Assembly (NCBI RefSeq): GCF_018691265.1
Contig: NW_024881322.1
Coordinates: forward strand, 5,208,001-5,272,000
Source of the DNA: Tyto alba
Lineage: Eukaryota > Chordata > Aves > Strigiformes > Tytonidae
Reading direction: 5' to 3'
DNA: 64,000 bases
This document shows positions 41,901 through 56,700 of this stretch, piece after piece. Below the pieces are notes generated by a model. The model was given only the letters and a program-made list of their open reading frames with translations, searched no databases and was not told the origin of the DNA. The position numbers and the translations under genes were made by a program. Numbering within the stretch: position 1 is the first letter of the stretch; every line of letters starts with the position of its first letter.

Positions 41901-43154
41901 TTCCTTATCACATATTTAGATATTGGATTTTTAAAATCAATTCTTGTGAAACTTCCACCGAATATTTTGCTCTTGTTACAGCAGTTACTACTAGGTGTAA
42001 ATGGTCTAATTTCTGTTGTTTTTTGTTCTGAGCTTCAGTTAGTGCCTTCACGTAGACACACTGTTGCTTGATCCATATATCTCCTCTTGATTAGTGCACA
42101 GATTATGTACTTAAAACCTCCAGTCTTTTTCAACACTGCTTTTTAGTTAGTTTTCTGGCCAGAGTCTTGTTTTATCTCCTATGTTGTATTTAGCGTTGAA
42201 TTTATCTCCTGTATGGATGCTGAAAGCATCTCTGAGAGGAATCTAAACCCTGCACTGCCACAAGCTCCTGCGGCAATGAGTCGTCGAAGATTTCCAGTAA
42301 GAGTTAAATTAAGATCATGACATGGTGTCTGGATCTTTCAAAAAAGGTTTTGCATCAGCTAAATAGCTGATATTTTCCTGCTTCTTGGAAGCTTACAAAC
42401 AAGATAAAACAGTGAAACAGTAATGCTGTTCACATATACCATAATTCTTATGCAATTGCTCAGATATCTGTTTGTTTTTTTTTTTTGTACATGTACAGTA
42501 ACCTAGTTTCTGTTTTTTGTTCTTGTACCGAGTAGAAATAAGACTTTAACAGATTACATTAACTGCCTGTCTAGATCTATACATAATTCCTTTCCTATTT
42601 GTATTCCCCATGTATCCATTCAAGTGTTTAATAAATGTTCTCCATAATTATGAGTTCTCAGTAACTGCTCTATATTTCCTGGGTTTATCTCTTTCCATAA
42701 CAATGGATGTGACACTTTGTATAAGCAAATATGCTGTATGGTGGGGTGGAAACTTGAGGGTTAGCTCACCGGGAAAACTGGCACATGAATAGGGAGCTCT
42801 TGCATTTGCCAATCAGGCTGGATTCCAACATCTCTTGAAAATCAGGAAGGAACAGACTGGGAACCCAAGGTGCCCCGCACCACAGTTACCCTAGGTGACT
42901 GGCAAACCTGAAGGTATCAGCATATATGGATGGGTTGAACACATCAGACTCTTCTGAAAGAACATTTTGTAAAGATAGGGACGTGGAAGAAAGGGAGAAA
43001 AACTGTGGCAGAAAAACTGCTGCGGAAAATAGAACCACTGAGGTTTCCACATGGGTGAAATGATCTAGAAACCAGATGAAAGCCTAAGCCTGGTGAGGTA
43101 ATCGAGTGCTTTGCTACAGCATCTAGTGAGGCCAGATTCTTCCCCTATGGAGAA

Positions 43155-43305
43155 GATGAGACACTGTATATACATATATTGTATATACACTGAATATACA
43201 TATATAGTATAATGTAGCATATTATAATTCTTATTAATGTAATAAATATAGAATACATGTATAAAATATAGTATATATAGCATCACATATATAATATATA
43301 TGCAG
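43155..43305. repeat. AT-rich TATA/CATA low-complexity tract
   Basis: Imperfect TATACATA steps extend over about 150 bp. The Tyr/Ile-rich minus-strand ORF here is an artefact of composition. Confidence 0.8.
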
Positions 43306-46300
43306 TCCAAATCAACAATTAAAATAATATATTAATCTTGCTTCTTGAGCAAGAAAACATGATGTTGTGTAAACATTGACTCAAGGAAACTCAGATACAT
43401 ATACTGGAATTAAAAGAAGGAATCTGACAGCTTTCTGTGAGTGTAACAATATTTCTGAGAGACAAATACTCTGCTGCACAGAATGCTCTAGAAACTAGTT
43501 GCCTTAAATCACTATTGTGACATTTTTTTGCCAAATATGCAAAGCAAAGCATGTACAAACTAATTTATTTGATTAATTTTGTCTCCTTCCCTCTTCTGAA
43601 CCATCTACAAACAGATGATGATTTTTGTGAAATGATATATTTATTTTGAAGAGTTTCTGTGCTTATCCTGTTTCTCCCTTGTGAGCAATTTGTTGTGACT
43701 AAATGAAGGTTCAAAGAGTGATACTAAACGACCTCAACAAAATTCTAACATGTTCACAGTGCAGCAAAGTTAAGAGCCCAAAGTGTCAAGAATCAGTGGT
43801 GAGAAGTCCAAGAGTAAGATTTTTCAGGAAGGAAATACCCATTCAAATTCTGTTTCCTGGAATCTTTTCCAGTGACAATGAAAGGTACTGTTGGTTAGTA
43901 TCAAGATTATCTTTGGGATTTCTTTGTTTCCACTGAGCTATTGCATTTCTAACAGATACTTAGCAGTTTTGAAAATAATCCTGTATCCAATCACCTTTGC
44001 TCCTTCAAAATAAGCAAATAAAGATTAACGCCAAATGAAGAAACCAACACATGGCTAACATCAGTGGCATGTGAATGAGATGGCACAGATACACCTTTAC
44101 CCTATCCCAAAGAGCCAAAATTTTGGCAAAAGATACTAATGATGACAGACACCCTGAGCTGGACTGTAGCTGGCACTGATGTTATTTGAATGGACACTTA
44201 GGTAACAGGGTTACAGGGTGGGTTTTTCAGTACAGGGACGACTCTCCAGATTCAGGATGGGATTGAAGCTTGCTGCAAAAAATTCCTGCTGCAACTCCAG
44301 GTGCTGCTGCTGCATTTGAGATGTGCCAAAATACTTCTTCAAAGGACAAGAGAGCTGACCCTGTTTACTGGCCTGATTCCAGCAGAAGCAATTAAATTTC
44401 TACCATCTCAACAACCCCTGCAGTTTAGACTGGAACAGTGTTATTTGCTGCTTCCTGCCCTGAACTGTCGCAGAGCATTTCTGCGTGCTCTGGAGGAGTT
44501 GCCACAGTTCACCCCCAGAGATGGCTGCCTAGCAGCAGCAGATGAAGCCTTGCTCACGTGCAGGACTTTGCAATTACTGTGTTGAAAGCAGCTAAGAGCT
44601 GAGATCTTCACTGTTTATTGTTCCACCATCTTCTCTCATCACCTGAAGAAAATCCAATCTGGGTCTATTCCCTTTTTGTTACTAAAGATGACTAAGTTGT
44701 GAAGAGAAACTTAAAAGATTTACATGTCCATGGCATAACAGCATAGAAAAATAAAATGAAAACATTTGTACATATCTGCCCGTTTTCTGTTTCCTTCTCT
44801 GCACTTCAAATCAGTTCCCAGGCTGTGCAGGAGCGACAAGATTAAATGAAGGAAAATAGCTGATTGCCTGTGAACGTTCTGTAAAAATAAACTTCATACA
44901 TTTCAGTGTGCCTGCTCTCAAGTTAAAACTACGCACTAACACCCCAGGCTGAAAAATACTGCAAAGTAGAATGGGAGAAAAATAGTATGCTTACCATGCT
45001 GGAGTATTTTATAGCATATAAAACTAGCAAACAGTTTTGGAAAAAAGCAGAAAAGCCTGTTAATGTTGGGTTTAGCAGAGGGCTCAGGTGTTTTGAGAAT
45101 GGTAAGAAATGCAGCATTTTGGAAAAATTAGAACTTCAGTAAAGAGTGTAGCTAGTATTCTAAAACCAGACTTTCAATAGCTGAGGTCTATGCTTGTAGT
45201 CCAAATAAAAGGTATGAAGTTACTGTGCTCAGATACCTAAGTACCTTCTCTGAATATGCAATCAAGTACTTAGATTGCATAAATGACCAAAATTATGCCA
45301 CAAATAACTGGAGGTGAATAAAAAGAGGCCTGGTTAAAACTGAACTGATAATTCATTCCCTAATGTCAACATTTCGTCAGATTAATGTGCAATTTCCTTT
45401 GCATTCAGGAAAATGATGTAGGTGTGGACATTCTTTCATTACTCTGCTAGGTGAATTACGAAGCTATCATTAAAATAATTACCAATAGAAGAAGAAGAAG
45501 AATCAAACATTTAATTCAATGTAATTATAACCCCTATTTCCTCCTAATGTGGGTGATTTATCTCACAATGATTAAAGGAAGTAAGGATACTTCACAAACA
45601 AGGAAAGCTTATACTGTGTATCGACAGGCGAGGTATTAAACAACACTCACATTTCAGTAAAAAAGAGACCCTACACAGGGAAGAATATTCATGCAGAATA
45701 AAGTGATTATTCTAACTGGTCAGGAGATATTCTCTGAAGACTACCCACAAAGAAAAGTAATTGGAAAAAATCCAAGTCATAAACACCAAGTTCATCCTAT
45801 TAAACAAGTGCAGCTGGAACTAACAGGATTTTTGGATATCTCCTCTATTTCATCATGTTCCTTCTCCCAGTTTCCCAAAGCATGTGGAATGTTTGCACAT
45901 TAGCTCTGTACAGGTCAACACTTTTTAGAGATATATTTTCATACATTTACATAAAGCACAAATGTACTCTAACAACTGTGAAAAGGAGATGGAAGAAAAA
46001 GCACCCAAAAACATGTCAAAATCCGCATATTAAAAGTAATAACAATAAAGAATTCATAGCAGAATACTCAGTAGTTGGGCATCCTTTGGCACTAGGAGAC
46101 AGGTTTCCCTTTTAAAAATATAGAAAAGAAAACCCCCAGACAGATGAAAAAGACACAAAAGAACAATATTAATCAGTTAGTCATTCTGATTTTACCCTGC
46201 TAATAAAAAGAAAAATATCTCTCAGGTTCAAACACAGCTTACAGGGTACAAGCTTTCCTTATTTGCGATGTGTGCACATGAACTGACAATTGCAATGAAG

Positions 46301-47162
46301 TGTTTCAGCAGGTTCCAGCACACTTGGTATCATAAAGAGCTACAGAGAATAATGTTACTGAGCTTTATTGGATGCCCCTGACAAGTCACCAGTGCATAGA
46401 TTTTGGTTTCATTGACTTCAATTTGAAGGAACATAGTGAGAAATTTAAGGTCTTATTACAGTAACAGAAATGAAGCAGCTCTTCTTAAAATGCAGTGACT
46501 TCTGCAAATGACTGATTATTGTTATCCTTCCCGTTACTGTGTTCAATGTTTTTATTATTGTGAACCACATTATCTGAAACCACTTGTATAAGGCTCTGGA
46601 CTGCAGGTGGCACCATTATGTCATTATGAAATGAAACAACATTATTCCTGAGACAAGTAGGCAGCACTGAGGAGTCTAACCTACTTAGTGAAGTACTCTA
46701 TGAATATAAAGTATGCAATCTAATACTAGTCATATATAGGAAAAACAATTCTCTCTGTGGCAAAGATTAGGAGGTATCATCTGATGCAAACTATCAACAT
46801 AAACTGAAGGAAATGGAACTTTATCATTTACACCAGCTGAGAATGTCCCATTGACCTTCAATGGCCTTTGGATGGGGTCCTCAGAAGAAACACCTGAGGT
46901 AAAAAAAAATCTGCAAGCATACTAGTGTGAGATTTCTATCTTTAAAACAGTTGGTCAGGAGTAAAGCAGATGCCACAGTGCAGTTAATTCTGCTATGCAT
47001 TGTGGTGAAATGAAGAGCAGATATAACAATGGAAAAATCAAGCTGTGGTATTTTCAGGAATGTTACTGAAGTGACAACATTGCTTACAAAGTACTGATAA
47101 AGTCGCAGAAATATTATATTAATGTTTTACAAAAGTAGCAAGCAGTCTACCAGGAACCCATC

Positions 47163-47654
47163 TTGTACACAACTACCATCCTCCCAAAAGCTGACCCTAT
47201 CCTACGTACAGGTAACAAGAAGTTTGTGGTGGAGTTGGCAGGAACAGGATGCTGGCTCTGCAGTGCTGCTTGGAAAAAGAGGGGGACTCTTACCTTATTT
47301 TCTGCTATGATGTATGTGAAAAAATATATCAGACCTGCTCCTAAATCCAAATCACCCAATGTAGAAGCTCTGCAATCAGCACAGACTTTTCTCCACCTTT
47401 CATGTGAATACACAGAAATATTTCCGATTTGTGATGACGCTGCTATGTACAGAAACATTGATTCCCAGGAGACTTCTGTGGAGCACTCAAAAGAGGAGAC
47501 CAGCATACAAGGTGTACAGCACACAAAAGCATTCACTTCCACTCGGTGTGCACCAGCACGGCAGCAATTAGTTTCATTGTCTTTCAGGTTTCTGCAGTAT
47601 CGTTGGGAGGAGTTTTGTAAGTCAGTAATAGCTGTCGATCTCCCTGTAAGCTAG
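47163..47654 (+). other. 163-codon ORF of unknown status
   Basis: This plus-strand ORF overlaps a 131-codon ORF on the minus strand at 47147-47542. The product has several cysteines and basic patches but no motif I recognise. It may be chance or the remnant of an old insertion. Confidence 0.1.
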
Positions 47655-50600
47655 TCCCCACCTACCAGTTTGATCAATTACTCCAGAGCTACATAAACTG
47701 CCTCGGGGAGACCTCCTTTGGATGTGGAAAAAATATTCTTACTCAGCAGTCAATCAGTGAACAGTTAGGATATTAAGGTGAGTCTGAGTAGTCAGTGGGA
47801 CTCACAAGTGGAAAGATGAAATCCTGGGTAGGATCTCTCAGGAAATATAAAGAGAAATAGGTAAATAACCTTTTATATGAATGGGCCTTAGAGTACTCAA
47901 GACTCAGAGAAATCTGTATTCCAGACAAGCTAACATCATGTAGGATAGAAATTTCTTCAATGTTTGCCATACACTTTGCTTTCGGACTGCCCACAGAACA
48001 GTTTTAGGCTTAATTCCAGTAGCGTATAAAGCGCTGGCATGGTCCTTAATGGAGTTTCAAATCACCAAAATCGGATCTTGGACTGGAAGTGGATTGCCCA
48101 TTTTGAAGTCATAATTTCATTTCAGTATTCCAGCATGCATGTATGAGCTGAAATAAACTATGAAATTCACAGAAAGATGTCATCTTGTTACACATAATTA
48201 AATTCACACCATCTTACTGCTGCATTCAGTTGGAAAATGTAAGTACAAAACGCTTCATATTCTGAAATGACCTGTAGGTACCTAAGGACAAGATGCAGTG
48301 TCTGGAACTCTGAGAATAATTTGGGGCCAGGAGTTAACTTCTGTTCATTTTCTCCACTCGTCTATTGAAAGGAGTTAATGATAATCAAGCTGGCTAAGTG
48401 GGGATTTTTGGATATGCTAATGAAGAGGTCTCAAAGAAGAAGCCATTGCTTTTAAATTCCCTTTTAAAGGGAACTGCTTTTATTAAGCATTGTTGACTCC
48501 TCATGCTATATTCTAATTCCTTTCCTTAGTCAACAGCCTGGCAGCCCTGCATATCTCTAAGATCCTGCCTGATACACCTGTCCTTGATAACATCTGTAAA
48601 TAAACCTCTTCCTAATGAGAGCATGGGGAAAATGTTTTCCTCTTCCTACAGGACTTTCAGGATTGCAGAAGCCTCCTTCTTTCTGTATCAGGACAAACCC
48701 CAAACTGTTCACATTTATCATAGGGACTGGGGGAGGGAACAGAAAATAGTATTTCTACCCTGTGGGTAGGGCACTTTTTGCTTTGACTTCCTGCTCTCCC
48801 ATTTTTCCCGCTTTTTGACAACAGGCTTTATCCTCTCAGATAGGAGCTATTCTAGGCTTCTGCTCTGTGCCTCTTTCTTACTCTTCTCTGGTGGAGCTGC
48901 TTCAATTTGCATAAATCTTTAAATATTTATTAAGGCAAGGTTTTGAACCTGAGTTTCCCACATCAAAGCAGAGCATTTAAATATTGGATCACAGAATCAG
49001 TCTTTCTCTTGTTCACTCCCCCCCAGTTCAATTATACAATGTGGATCTGTTTCAGTAGAAAAGACTGGTAAAATCAGCTTGCAATTAGCCAATGTGTGAA
49101 TGACTTGTATTCAAATGGCTTTTCCACATCTCTGCCAGCTGTTCTGGGCCATGGGCTCTTGCAGTGCTAATTGCTTGCTCTCTTTTTGTCTCTCTGTCAT
49201 TCTAACCAGAATTTCCCATCCAGATTAAAATATTTCTCAAGGAACATTTTTGTCAAAATAGGTGCATTTCCATGAATTTTCAGATGCAGTTAAATCAACC
49301 TCTTTGTGAGCACTCATCTATGGAAAACTTCTATTGATGCTTAGCAGCCATCTTACACCACTGCTGAGTGTCAAGAACAAGTGGCAGTGCACCCTGGTTT
49401 TAACACTGATGTGATCTCAATCAAATTATTTACATATACATTATCACTCTTCCCATCCACTAGCACTAGATCAAAAATGGACTTAAGATGCAGAATTTCT
49501 TGGCTGTGCTGCCTACATGATGATGTCCCTGCATTAAATCAGAAGCGTGTTGTGACTTGTCGCAGGTATCGTAACATTTTCAAGATTGACCTTCTGGAGT
49601 CCTGTGACGATATCTCAGATTACATATAAAAAAAAAGTGAGTCTTTGTACATATAAAAAAGTTTGAAAGCCTGAACAGAAGGTAAGCGATAGTATTTAAA
49701 AATGTTACGCTTTTATTTCAGTTGTGTAACTTGCTGAAATCTGATTCATTATTTTGAACAATGATGCTTGGCAGTATTATCTGAAGTATTGGCAAGGTCT
49801 AGGCTTTACTTTCTCCAGTTCTCTCCAGGGTGATTGTATTGTTATTAACCAAGTTCACATTACAAGTATATAAAATAATTAATTGTAAAGTATTTAAAAA
49901 TCCTTGAAGGAAATGCTCTCAATAAATACCGAATATTAAATCTATTAAGTAAATGTGTTAAGGAAAAATAGATTAGTTCCACACATTGAAACTGTGAATA
50001 AAGAAATGTACTTAATGAATACACAAGAAAGCAGGAAAGAAAAAGAATAGCTCCTTTCAGTGGTTATGACTCTAATATTTCATTCACTTACATAAAAATG
50101 ACTATTTATTACCACAGCATACTAGGCGAAGATACAAAATCAAATGCAGTTAGCAGAAATGTCTTTTAGTGATGTGCTCTCACTGTGTCCTGTCTTTCAG
50201 AAGTACTGAAAAATACCATAGGAATTCATCAAACACGACGATTAACTACCAGGAACAATAATTCCTGCCCTTTTTATGTAAAATTTACCAAATTAGTCAA
50301 TTTAACAGGCAGTTTAGTATAGAGGGGACCTAGATGTATATCTAGACAAGATATAGATGACACAGAGAAATAACTTCACAAACCAACATTTTTCATCGGA
50401 GTCTTGTGATTTTGATTCCTCCAGCTTAAGACCCTTCAAGAGATTTTTCAGAAAGTGCTGAGAATGTATGCCTTTGAAAATTCAAATCTTCCTAGACTGC
50501 CTCAGGTTAGGTGCACAAAAATAATTCGTAGCTTTTAAAAATCCTAGCCAAAAATCTCCAGTGTATTTCAGTTAAAAACACTTGAATCAGACTTAGGTCA

Positions 50601-50726
50601 CATGGTTTCCGTTTACTTCCAGTTTAGGGACAGGGCTTGGAGATAAAAACAACTTTAGTATTTATTCTCTAGTTCTACATATTCATCTAAGAGAAATACT
50701 GTTAACAAGGTTATTTTAATTCAAAA

Positions 50727-50760
50727 TGTTAAGGTCCCTTCCAGGCTGAACTATTCTATA
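50727..50760 (+). mobile_element. CR1 3'-end stub (old fragment)
   Basis: A short stretch containing TTAAGGTCCCTTCCAGG and then GAACTATTCTAT resembles the last bases of CR1 elements on the plus strand, where the usual form has AAGGTCCCTTCCAACC followed by CATTCTATGATTC. Only about 34 bases are recognisable. The sequence upstream does not continue the CR1 match to my eye, so this is either a very short 5' truncation or an old, decayed copy. Confidence 0.6.
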
Positions 50761-50814
50761 TTTTTGTAATCATCTGGGTATTTAAATCTAAAATATTAGC
50801 AGAAGGCTGTGTAA

Positions 50815-50818
<4 letters not shown>

Positions 50819-50848
<30 letters not shown>
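50819..50848. repeat. T30 homopolymer
   Basis: Thirty uninterrupted T residues, the longest homopolymer in the window. On the minus strand it would be a poly-A, but no AATAAA lies just before it, so a retroposon tail is not supported. Confidence 0.95.
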
Positions 50849-51913
50849 CTGGGGGACGACTCCTACAATGTAGGGAGGTCTATTATCAAATGATTCAGTA
50901 CAGACCCAAGCCTGAGGAACACCTGCAATCTCATCCCAACTCAGAAAGCTTTTCTACAGTTTAAGACACTTCACTGATATGCTTTATTTATGCTACTAAT
51001 ATAGTGAATATAATAAAATATTTAAGGACTTCTGAGGGGGCTTTGGAAGTAAATGTAACATTAATAAAATCTGTATAAAAAATATGCTTTAGAAGTGCTG
51101 ATATTGTGTTGGCTAACCATGATGTCAGAACAGAAACAGAAGTGGCTAGAAAAAAGTTAAGGTACCGCTCCTAAATATTACAAGGTATTAGCCTTTTTGT
51201 ATACGTGATTGTCCTTCAGTTATCAGTGAAGAGAAAGAAACCCACAACAAAACAACAAAGAAGTGATGCTTAGACCTATATTTGCTTTAAAGTAGGTTTG
51301 ATAAAAAATTCGAGGTAATGTGGGAAACAAGGTGAGATATAGATATTAAAATCAAATACTTTTTGACAGACTAGGATCCACCTGTCTCTCAATAACTGAG
51401 ATGTAATAACCACTCTCAACAACTAAGAAATGTATGAAACAATTAAGCGTCTTTTTGGAAATCACTAAGAAGAAATAGAGATTCCAAATGAAAAGGAGAT
51501 TCACATGACCTCTCCAAAAAAAACCTTGAAAAAAGGAGTGTCACCGAAACGTCTCTGAGGTAAACAGGTATAGCAGAGGAGAAGCTGGGCTAAAAAGCAC
51601 TGGAAAGCCAAAAACAAAGCAGGAAAATAATTCTGGCTCAGCAGAAAAGAACCTGAAAGAATGAGCAAAGAAACTGCCTGCTTCTTGACTGTTGTGTTTA
51701 GAGTAACAGGACTTTCTACATTTTTTTGTGAAAAAAAACCACAACTGAGACATAACCAGAAATTCTCCTGACTTCTGAAACAAATACCCCTCTCTAAGAT
51801 GTGTAAGTAAAGCATGGTTCAACAAGAACAACTTTTCATTAATTGCAATACACTGGAGATGGGTCATAAGCTAAAAATAAAGTAGAAAGCTAGCGACCAC
51901 TTTATTTGAGAAC

Positions 51914-51936
51914 TTTTTTTTTTTTTTTTTTTTTTT
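51914..51936. repeat. T23 homopolymer
   Basis: Twenty-three uninterrupted T residues, with no attached element that I recognise. Confidence 0.95.
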
Positions 51937-53727
51937 GAATTGGGGCAGAGAGGAAGGAGAGAAAATAATCTGATAGTTTTTTATTTCCAGATACTACTAT
52001 CTCTTTTTTATAGACAAAACAACACAGGTCTGGAACAGGAAAAGGCACTAAAGAATTATTACTAGCATGGCAATGCCACATAAAAAATCGATTCTCAAGG
52101 AGAGAAGCTTTAGGCAGCTTGTTCAGCCTTTAAGAAATCAAAGTAGGATATAAAAGAAGTCATGTAATAAGATGTTTTTATAAACTCCAAGCACAATTAA
52201 TTTCAAAATACCAGTCTGTTCATGTTCATTGAATAAAAGTATTCATGCTCAAGTATAGTTATGTTTCTCCATTGTAAGAAATGACAGTAAACGGAACATG
52301 CAGTTGCTCCTTGCAGTGCTGTAGCATTAATTTTAATAACACTCTCTCCTGTAGATGAAAACAGTATTTTATCACAAAGCCAATGGCAATGTAAATTCTC
52401 AAGTACTATTCCAAATTTACAAGGTATTTTAAGATTCCCAGAACATATTCAAGATACTTCATTTACAAAGTATACCAGGTGAATATTAAAGTGATGAATC
52501 GGTGGTCCCTTTTCATATATGACAGTTGGGAAGTGCAGATCTTGTCTACAACAAATGTATTCCTCCAAAATATGCTCTTCTACAAACTGTGAGGGGGCTT
52601 GAATCAAGCGCCTGAACAGTAAAGATGCTGACTGCATACTGCCTGTCCCCCAGGAATGTCAGCCTGAGATCACTGCTATCCAGGCTCTTTGCACAGGATC
52701 AGAACTACATGAATTGCTATCTTTACTGAAGGTTGTGAAATATATTATACAGACTTGCCCTGTTTGAGCCAAACCAATTAAAAAAAAAACAAAACCAAAA
52801 ACCACCAAAGCAATGGGCTTTCAATTCCCAGTTTTAAAATTTAAAGGATGAGAAAAAAAATTATCTATGAAACTCTATCTTGAGTAGCAAAAAAAAATGT
52901 TGATGAATGATCTGGCAAAACTGTCATAGACTGAAACAGTTTCAGCCGAACCAAGCAGAAGGTTTTGGTGAAAAAGTTGGGATGAAACTCCTGACAAACT
53001 TTGGCCCTTTGTATTTATGCTGGTTTTGGTAGACATACGTTAAGCAAAAGATGGTATGAGCAGAGGGATGGGTGAAAAAAGGAGCAAACACACTGCTATC
53101 CTGAGGCTGTCCTTCAGCACAACGTTGTGTTGGCATAAACAGACTATTCACTGCGTGCTCCTGTGGGATAGCTATTGCAGGGCTCTGTTGCAGACTTGCA
53201 CAGATATTTCTCTCTCTCTCCAGAACATCAAGGGGAAGCACACATCTAAAAGTCACAAAAGGATCCTGGCATCACTGGACTTTGTGCAAACTTTCCTAAA
53301 AGATACAGGACAATATTTTTGAAAAAATGATCAATAATTCTGGATGTTTTCAACATGTAAAACTTGTACAATGCTGAGATATTGTAGCATTGGATATCCA
53401 GTGAGCAGCATAAAACAATGGACAGATAAAATATGGAAGGTGAAGGAAGAAGGTGAAGGTCTTTCTTGACAACTATTAATAGAATAGTGCTTACAAAGAG
53501 TGCATATTTTCATTTTTCTCAGTCCTGACAAACAAATAAGGGAAGCTTTAAGTACTAAAAATATGCCTACATTTTGCAGAATCCACTGGAATCTGTAATA
53601 TTTGAGGTTGTGAGCTATCCCTTCATCTGCAATTGGAGGACATATATCCTATGTCCAAAATATCACAAGCAGAACTTATTCCAGTACCAGCCTCTGCTAA
53701 TGATGCACTCTTTGAAACACAAATATT

Positions 53728-53758
<31 letters not shown>
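53728..53758. repeat. (AAAAC)n microsatellite
   Basis: About five AAAAC-like units flanked by A runs. It has the complementary composition of the TTTTG tracts at 34243 and 36025. Confidence 0.9.
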
Positions 53759-53759
<1 letters not shown>

Positions 53760-56700
53760 ACGGGTGAACCTTTGCATGCCTTTTAAGATGAAAGAGTGCT
53801 TAAAAGTAATATCCTGTAGAAAGAACATTTGGTTCTACAGAAAACCTCAGCTATTTGCCTATCAAGGAATGATCACCTACACAAGACTAACAAAGGAGTG
53901 TCTGCCGTTGGCTTATTCCTCTTCCCCAAACTTCAACCTTACCACCTAAACTCTTCTGAATATCTATCCTATAACTGATCTTGATCTTAAACTTGGTGGC
54001 AAGTCTGTCTTGTGCACACAGCAATGACAGTGACATAGTGGTGATCCGAATGATGTGCTGCTTTCTGTGGGAAGGCAGGAAGTTAACAGCCAAAGAAATC
54101 AGCACTAAAAACTGTATATAAGACAGATCAGGCCCTTTTTTCTGTATCATTAAAGATCAAAAGAAAGAACTCAAATGTCAACAACTTTACAAGTACACGC
54201 TTAATACTCTGAAGAGCCAAGGAAATGAGAGCAAGTCAGCCTAGGAGAGCATTCAATGAACATTACATTATGAGGATCCTGTATTTTACCTTTGCAGATC
54301 ACCTTAAAGCAATGTAGTGTTGAGGATTTAAAACTCTTAAGGAGATTAAGGGTTCAAGTACTGTGAACAAACAAATTTAGACTACTAAGATCACAATTCT
54401 AAATTTTAAAACATGCATGAGATGACTGAAAGTATGAGTTAGTGATTTTTAATTATTTTGTGAAATTTTACATATTCATAAGTCTGCTTGGAGAAGCACA
54501 CATTGCATTCTGATGAGGAATGCCATTTTCTCATGCTCTTAACACAGCTTCAGTATAGCACAAGACATAAAATAACATTGCAGCAGACTCACAGTTTCAA
54601 ATGTCCACAGTATCCCTGGGGGCTGATACTATCACAACCTCAATTCTAACCACACGTGGCACTTTCTGCTCCCTAGCTCTGGCCCATCCACTCTGCTTCA
54701 CCTCTGCTCTCCCCAGGGCTGGTAGACTTTAATCTGCGTGAACTTCTCGTTCCCAGACTGGCACAAGGAATGGTTAGAGCCAGGCCGTGCTTCTGCTTCC
54801 CTAATCTCAGCCAGCCCCTGACAAGTGTCAGACCTGGCATCATCCAGGATTCCCAGGAGAGGGACAAGGGATGGAGGAAAGGCTGAACGGTGACAGAGGG
54901 AGCCCATACTCAAAAGAAAGTGGGAAGTACATGTTTTCTTACCATGCCCAAGACAACTACAAGGTAAAGCCTCACATGGCCAGATCCTGACTCTTCCCAG
55001 ACAGCCCAGACTGGTTGGGGAGTGGGACACTCCTTCCCCACAGAAACCTGTCAGATAATCTGGTTGTGTTCTGCTACCTTTCTTAGTGACAGTATCACTA
55101 AACATTTCAGTGATAACTTTCAGCACTGCTTGGATCAACATCACTCATTTATTAACAACATTTATCATTAGTCTGCAGCAATATTTTTCCCCCCTAAGTT
55201 TCCTTTTACTCATGAATGCTTCCTTGTAGTATTATGAAGAAAATAGCCTTGAAATCTGACAGTAGGCAAATTTTTTACTCCCACATATTAGCCTGGTCAT
55301 GAGTCAAAGACTCATTTTTGGCACAACTCTAACAAGGTATTGTTTTCAATATTTTGAAGAGCAGGAGTCTGAAACTCTGTTGTCTGCCTAAGAGAAGAAT
55401 CGTGACTGCCTAATGCAAGTAGCCTACTTTTTAATTAGCCTGTAAAAATAAGCCTGGCTTTCCAGACATCTAGTCATCAGATTTTCAGATGTTTTGCTTG
55501 CAACTAGAATTGGATTCATTAAAAACCAGAAATAGCTGATATTAAACAGGGATTCTTGTTGAAGGGTAGTATTTTTCTCAAAAATGTATAAGCAAATATA
55601 TACAAGAAAGAAATGCAGCAGAGGGCTATGCATGTGTAACCGGGGTCAGGGTGAGTATTTGAAGGCATACACAGAATTTCCTATGCTCTAATGCAGCTGC
55701 CACAGAATAGCAAAACACTCTCCTGGCTTATCTATGTGTTTATACACAACCAATTAGACACAATTCATCTCTAAATAATCCATTTACCTTTCACCATTTC
55801 ATGAAGTTGTACTGGGAGAGAAGAAACCTTGCACTTTGACCCGCTAGCAGTATGTGCATACTCTTGCTGTGAAAATGCAAAATTTCTCAAATAATGAAAC
55901 CCTAACCATTTAGAGCTTTTTCTGATGAAAATCAACACTTAAGTTTCACGTTGAAAGCTACAAGCACTCACTGTAAGAAGATACTAAAAGTGCATGGTAC
56001 CAGTACCATCTTTCTATCCGATGTTAGTGAATACTTAGAGGAAGACTATATAAGAGAAGGAAAGGTACACTTATCTTTACTTCACCATATTGTCCCAGCT
56101 ACAGGCAGTCAACAACTTTACATTCTCCTAAAGCTGGAGAGAGCATCTGATACATGCTGTTAATAGCTAGCCAATGCAATAATCATTTTTGAATTTGTCT
56201 AGTCCCATTTTTGGCATATTTGCAGTTTTTGGCCTCCCGACATCCTTTGACAGCATTTCCCATCATTGAACTGTGTTGTTTGGAAACAGAAGGTCTTTTT
56301 GTTTTAAGCATTGTGCCTGGTCATGGTGATTTTCAAGTTCATGTACCCTGAAGACAAATAATCAAACCATTCCCTTGTCATTTCCCCAAAGTAATTCATG
56401 ACTTCAGAACTACCTCTATAAGATTATTTTTCTTTCCAGTCTGAATTTAGTCTCTTCACAGAAGGAAGCCTTCCTATGACCATTTTTGTTGACTTGCTTT
56501 GTATTTTAGTACCAATCACTAGCATTAAGACATTTGTGACATTATGAAGTCAAAACAATTCCAGATTATTTAGCCACCTACAAATTGTGTTACCCTATTT
56601 TTTTCTCTCTCCATTTATGACTATCTTAAACAATATCTGGTCCCAGGAGAGATAACCAGAAACCTTTCTTCAAATTTTCTCCATTTCTTCCCATCCTTTG

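Noticed and set aside
44301..44585. 94-codon Leu-rich ORF in a slightly GC-richer patch
   Set aside because: It is helical-looking, but no family is recognised and there is no splice or promoter context.
48988..49010. ATCACAGAATCAGTC resembling an antisense CR1 end
   Set aside because: Only about ten bases match and the CR1 body does not follow.
50819..50848. T30 read as the poly-A tail of a minus-strand processed pseudogene
   Set aside because: There is no polyadenylation signal just before it and no recognisable coding sequence upstream on that strand.
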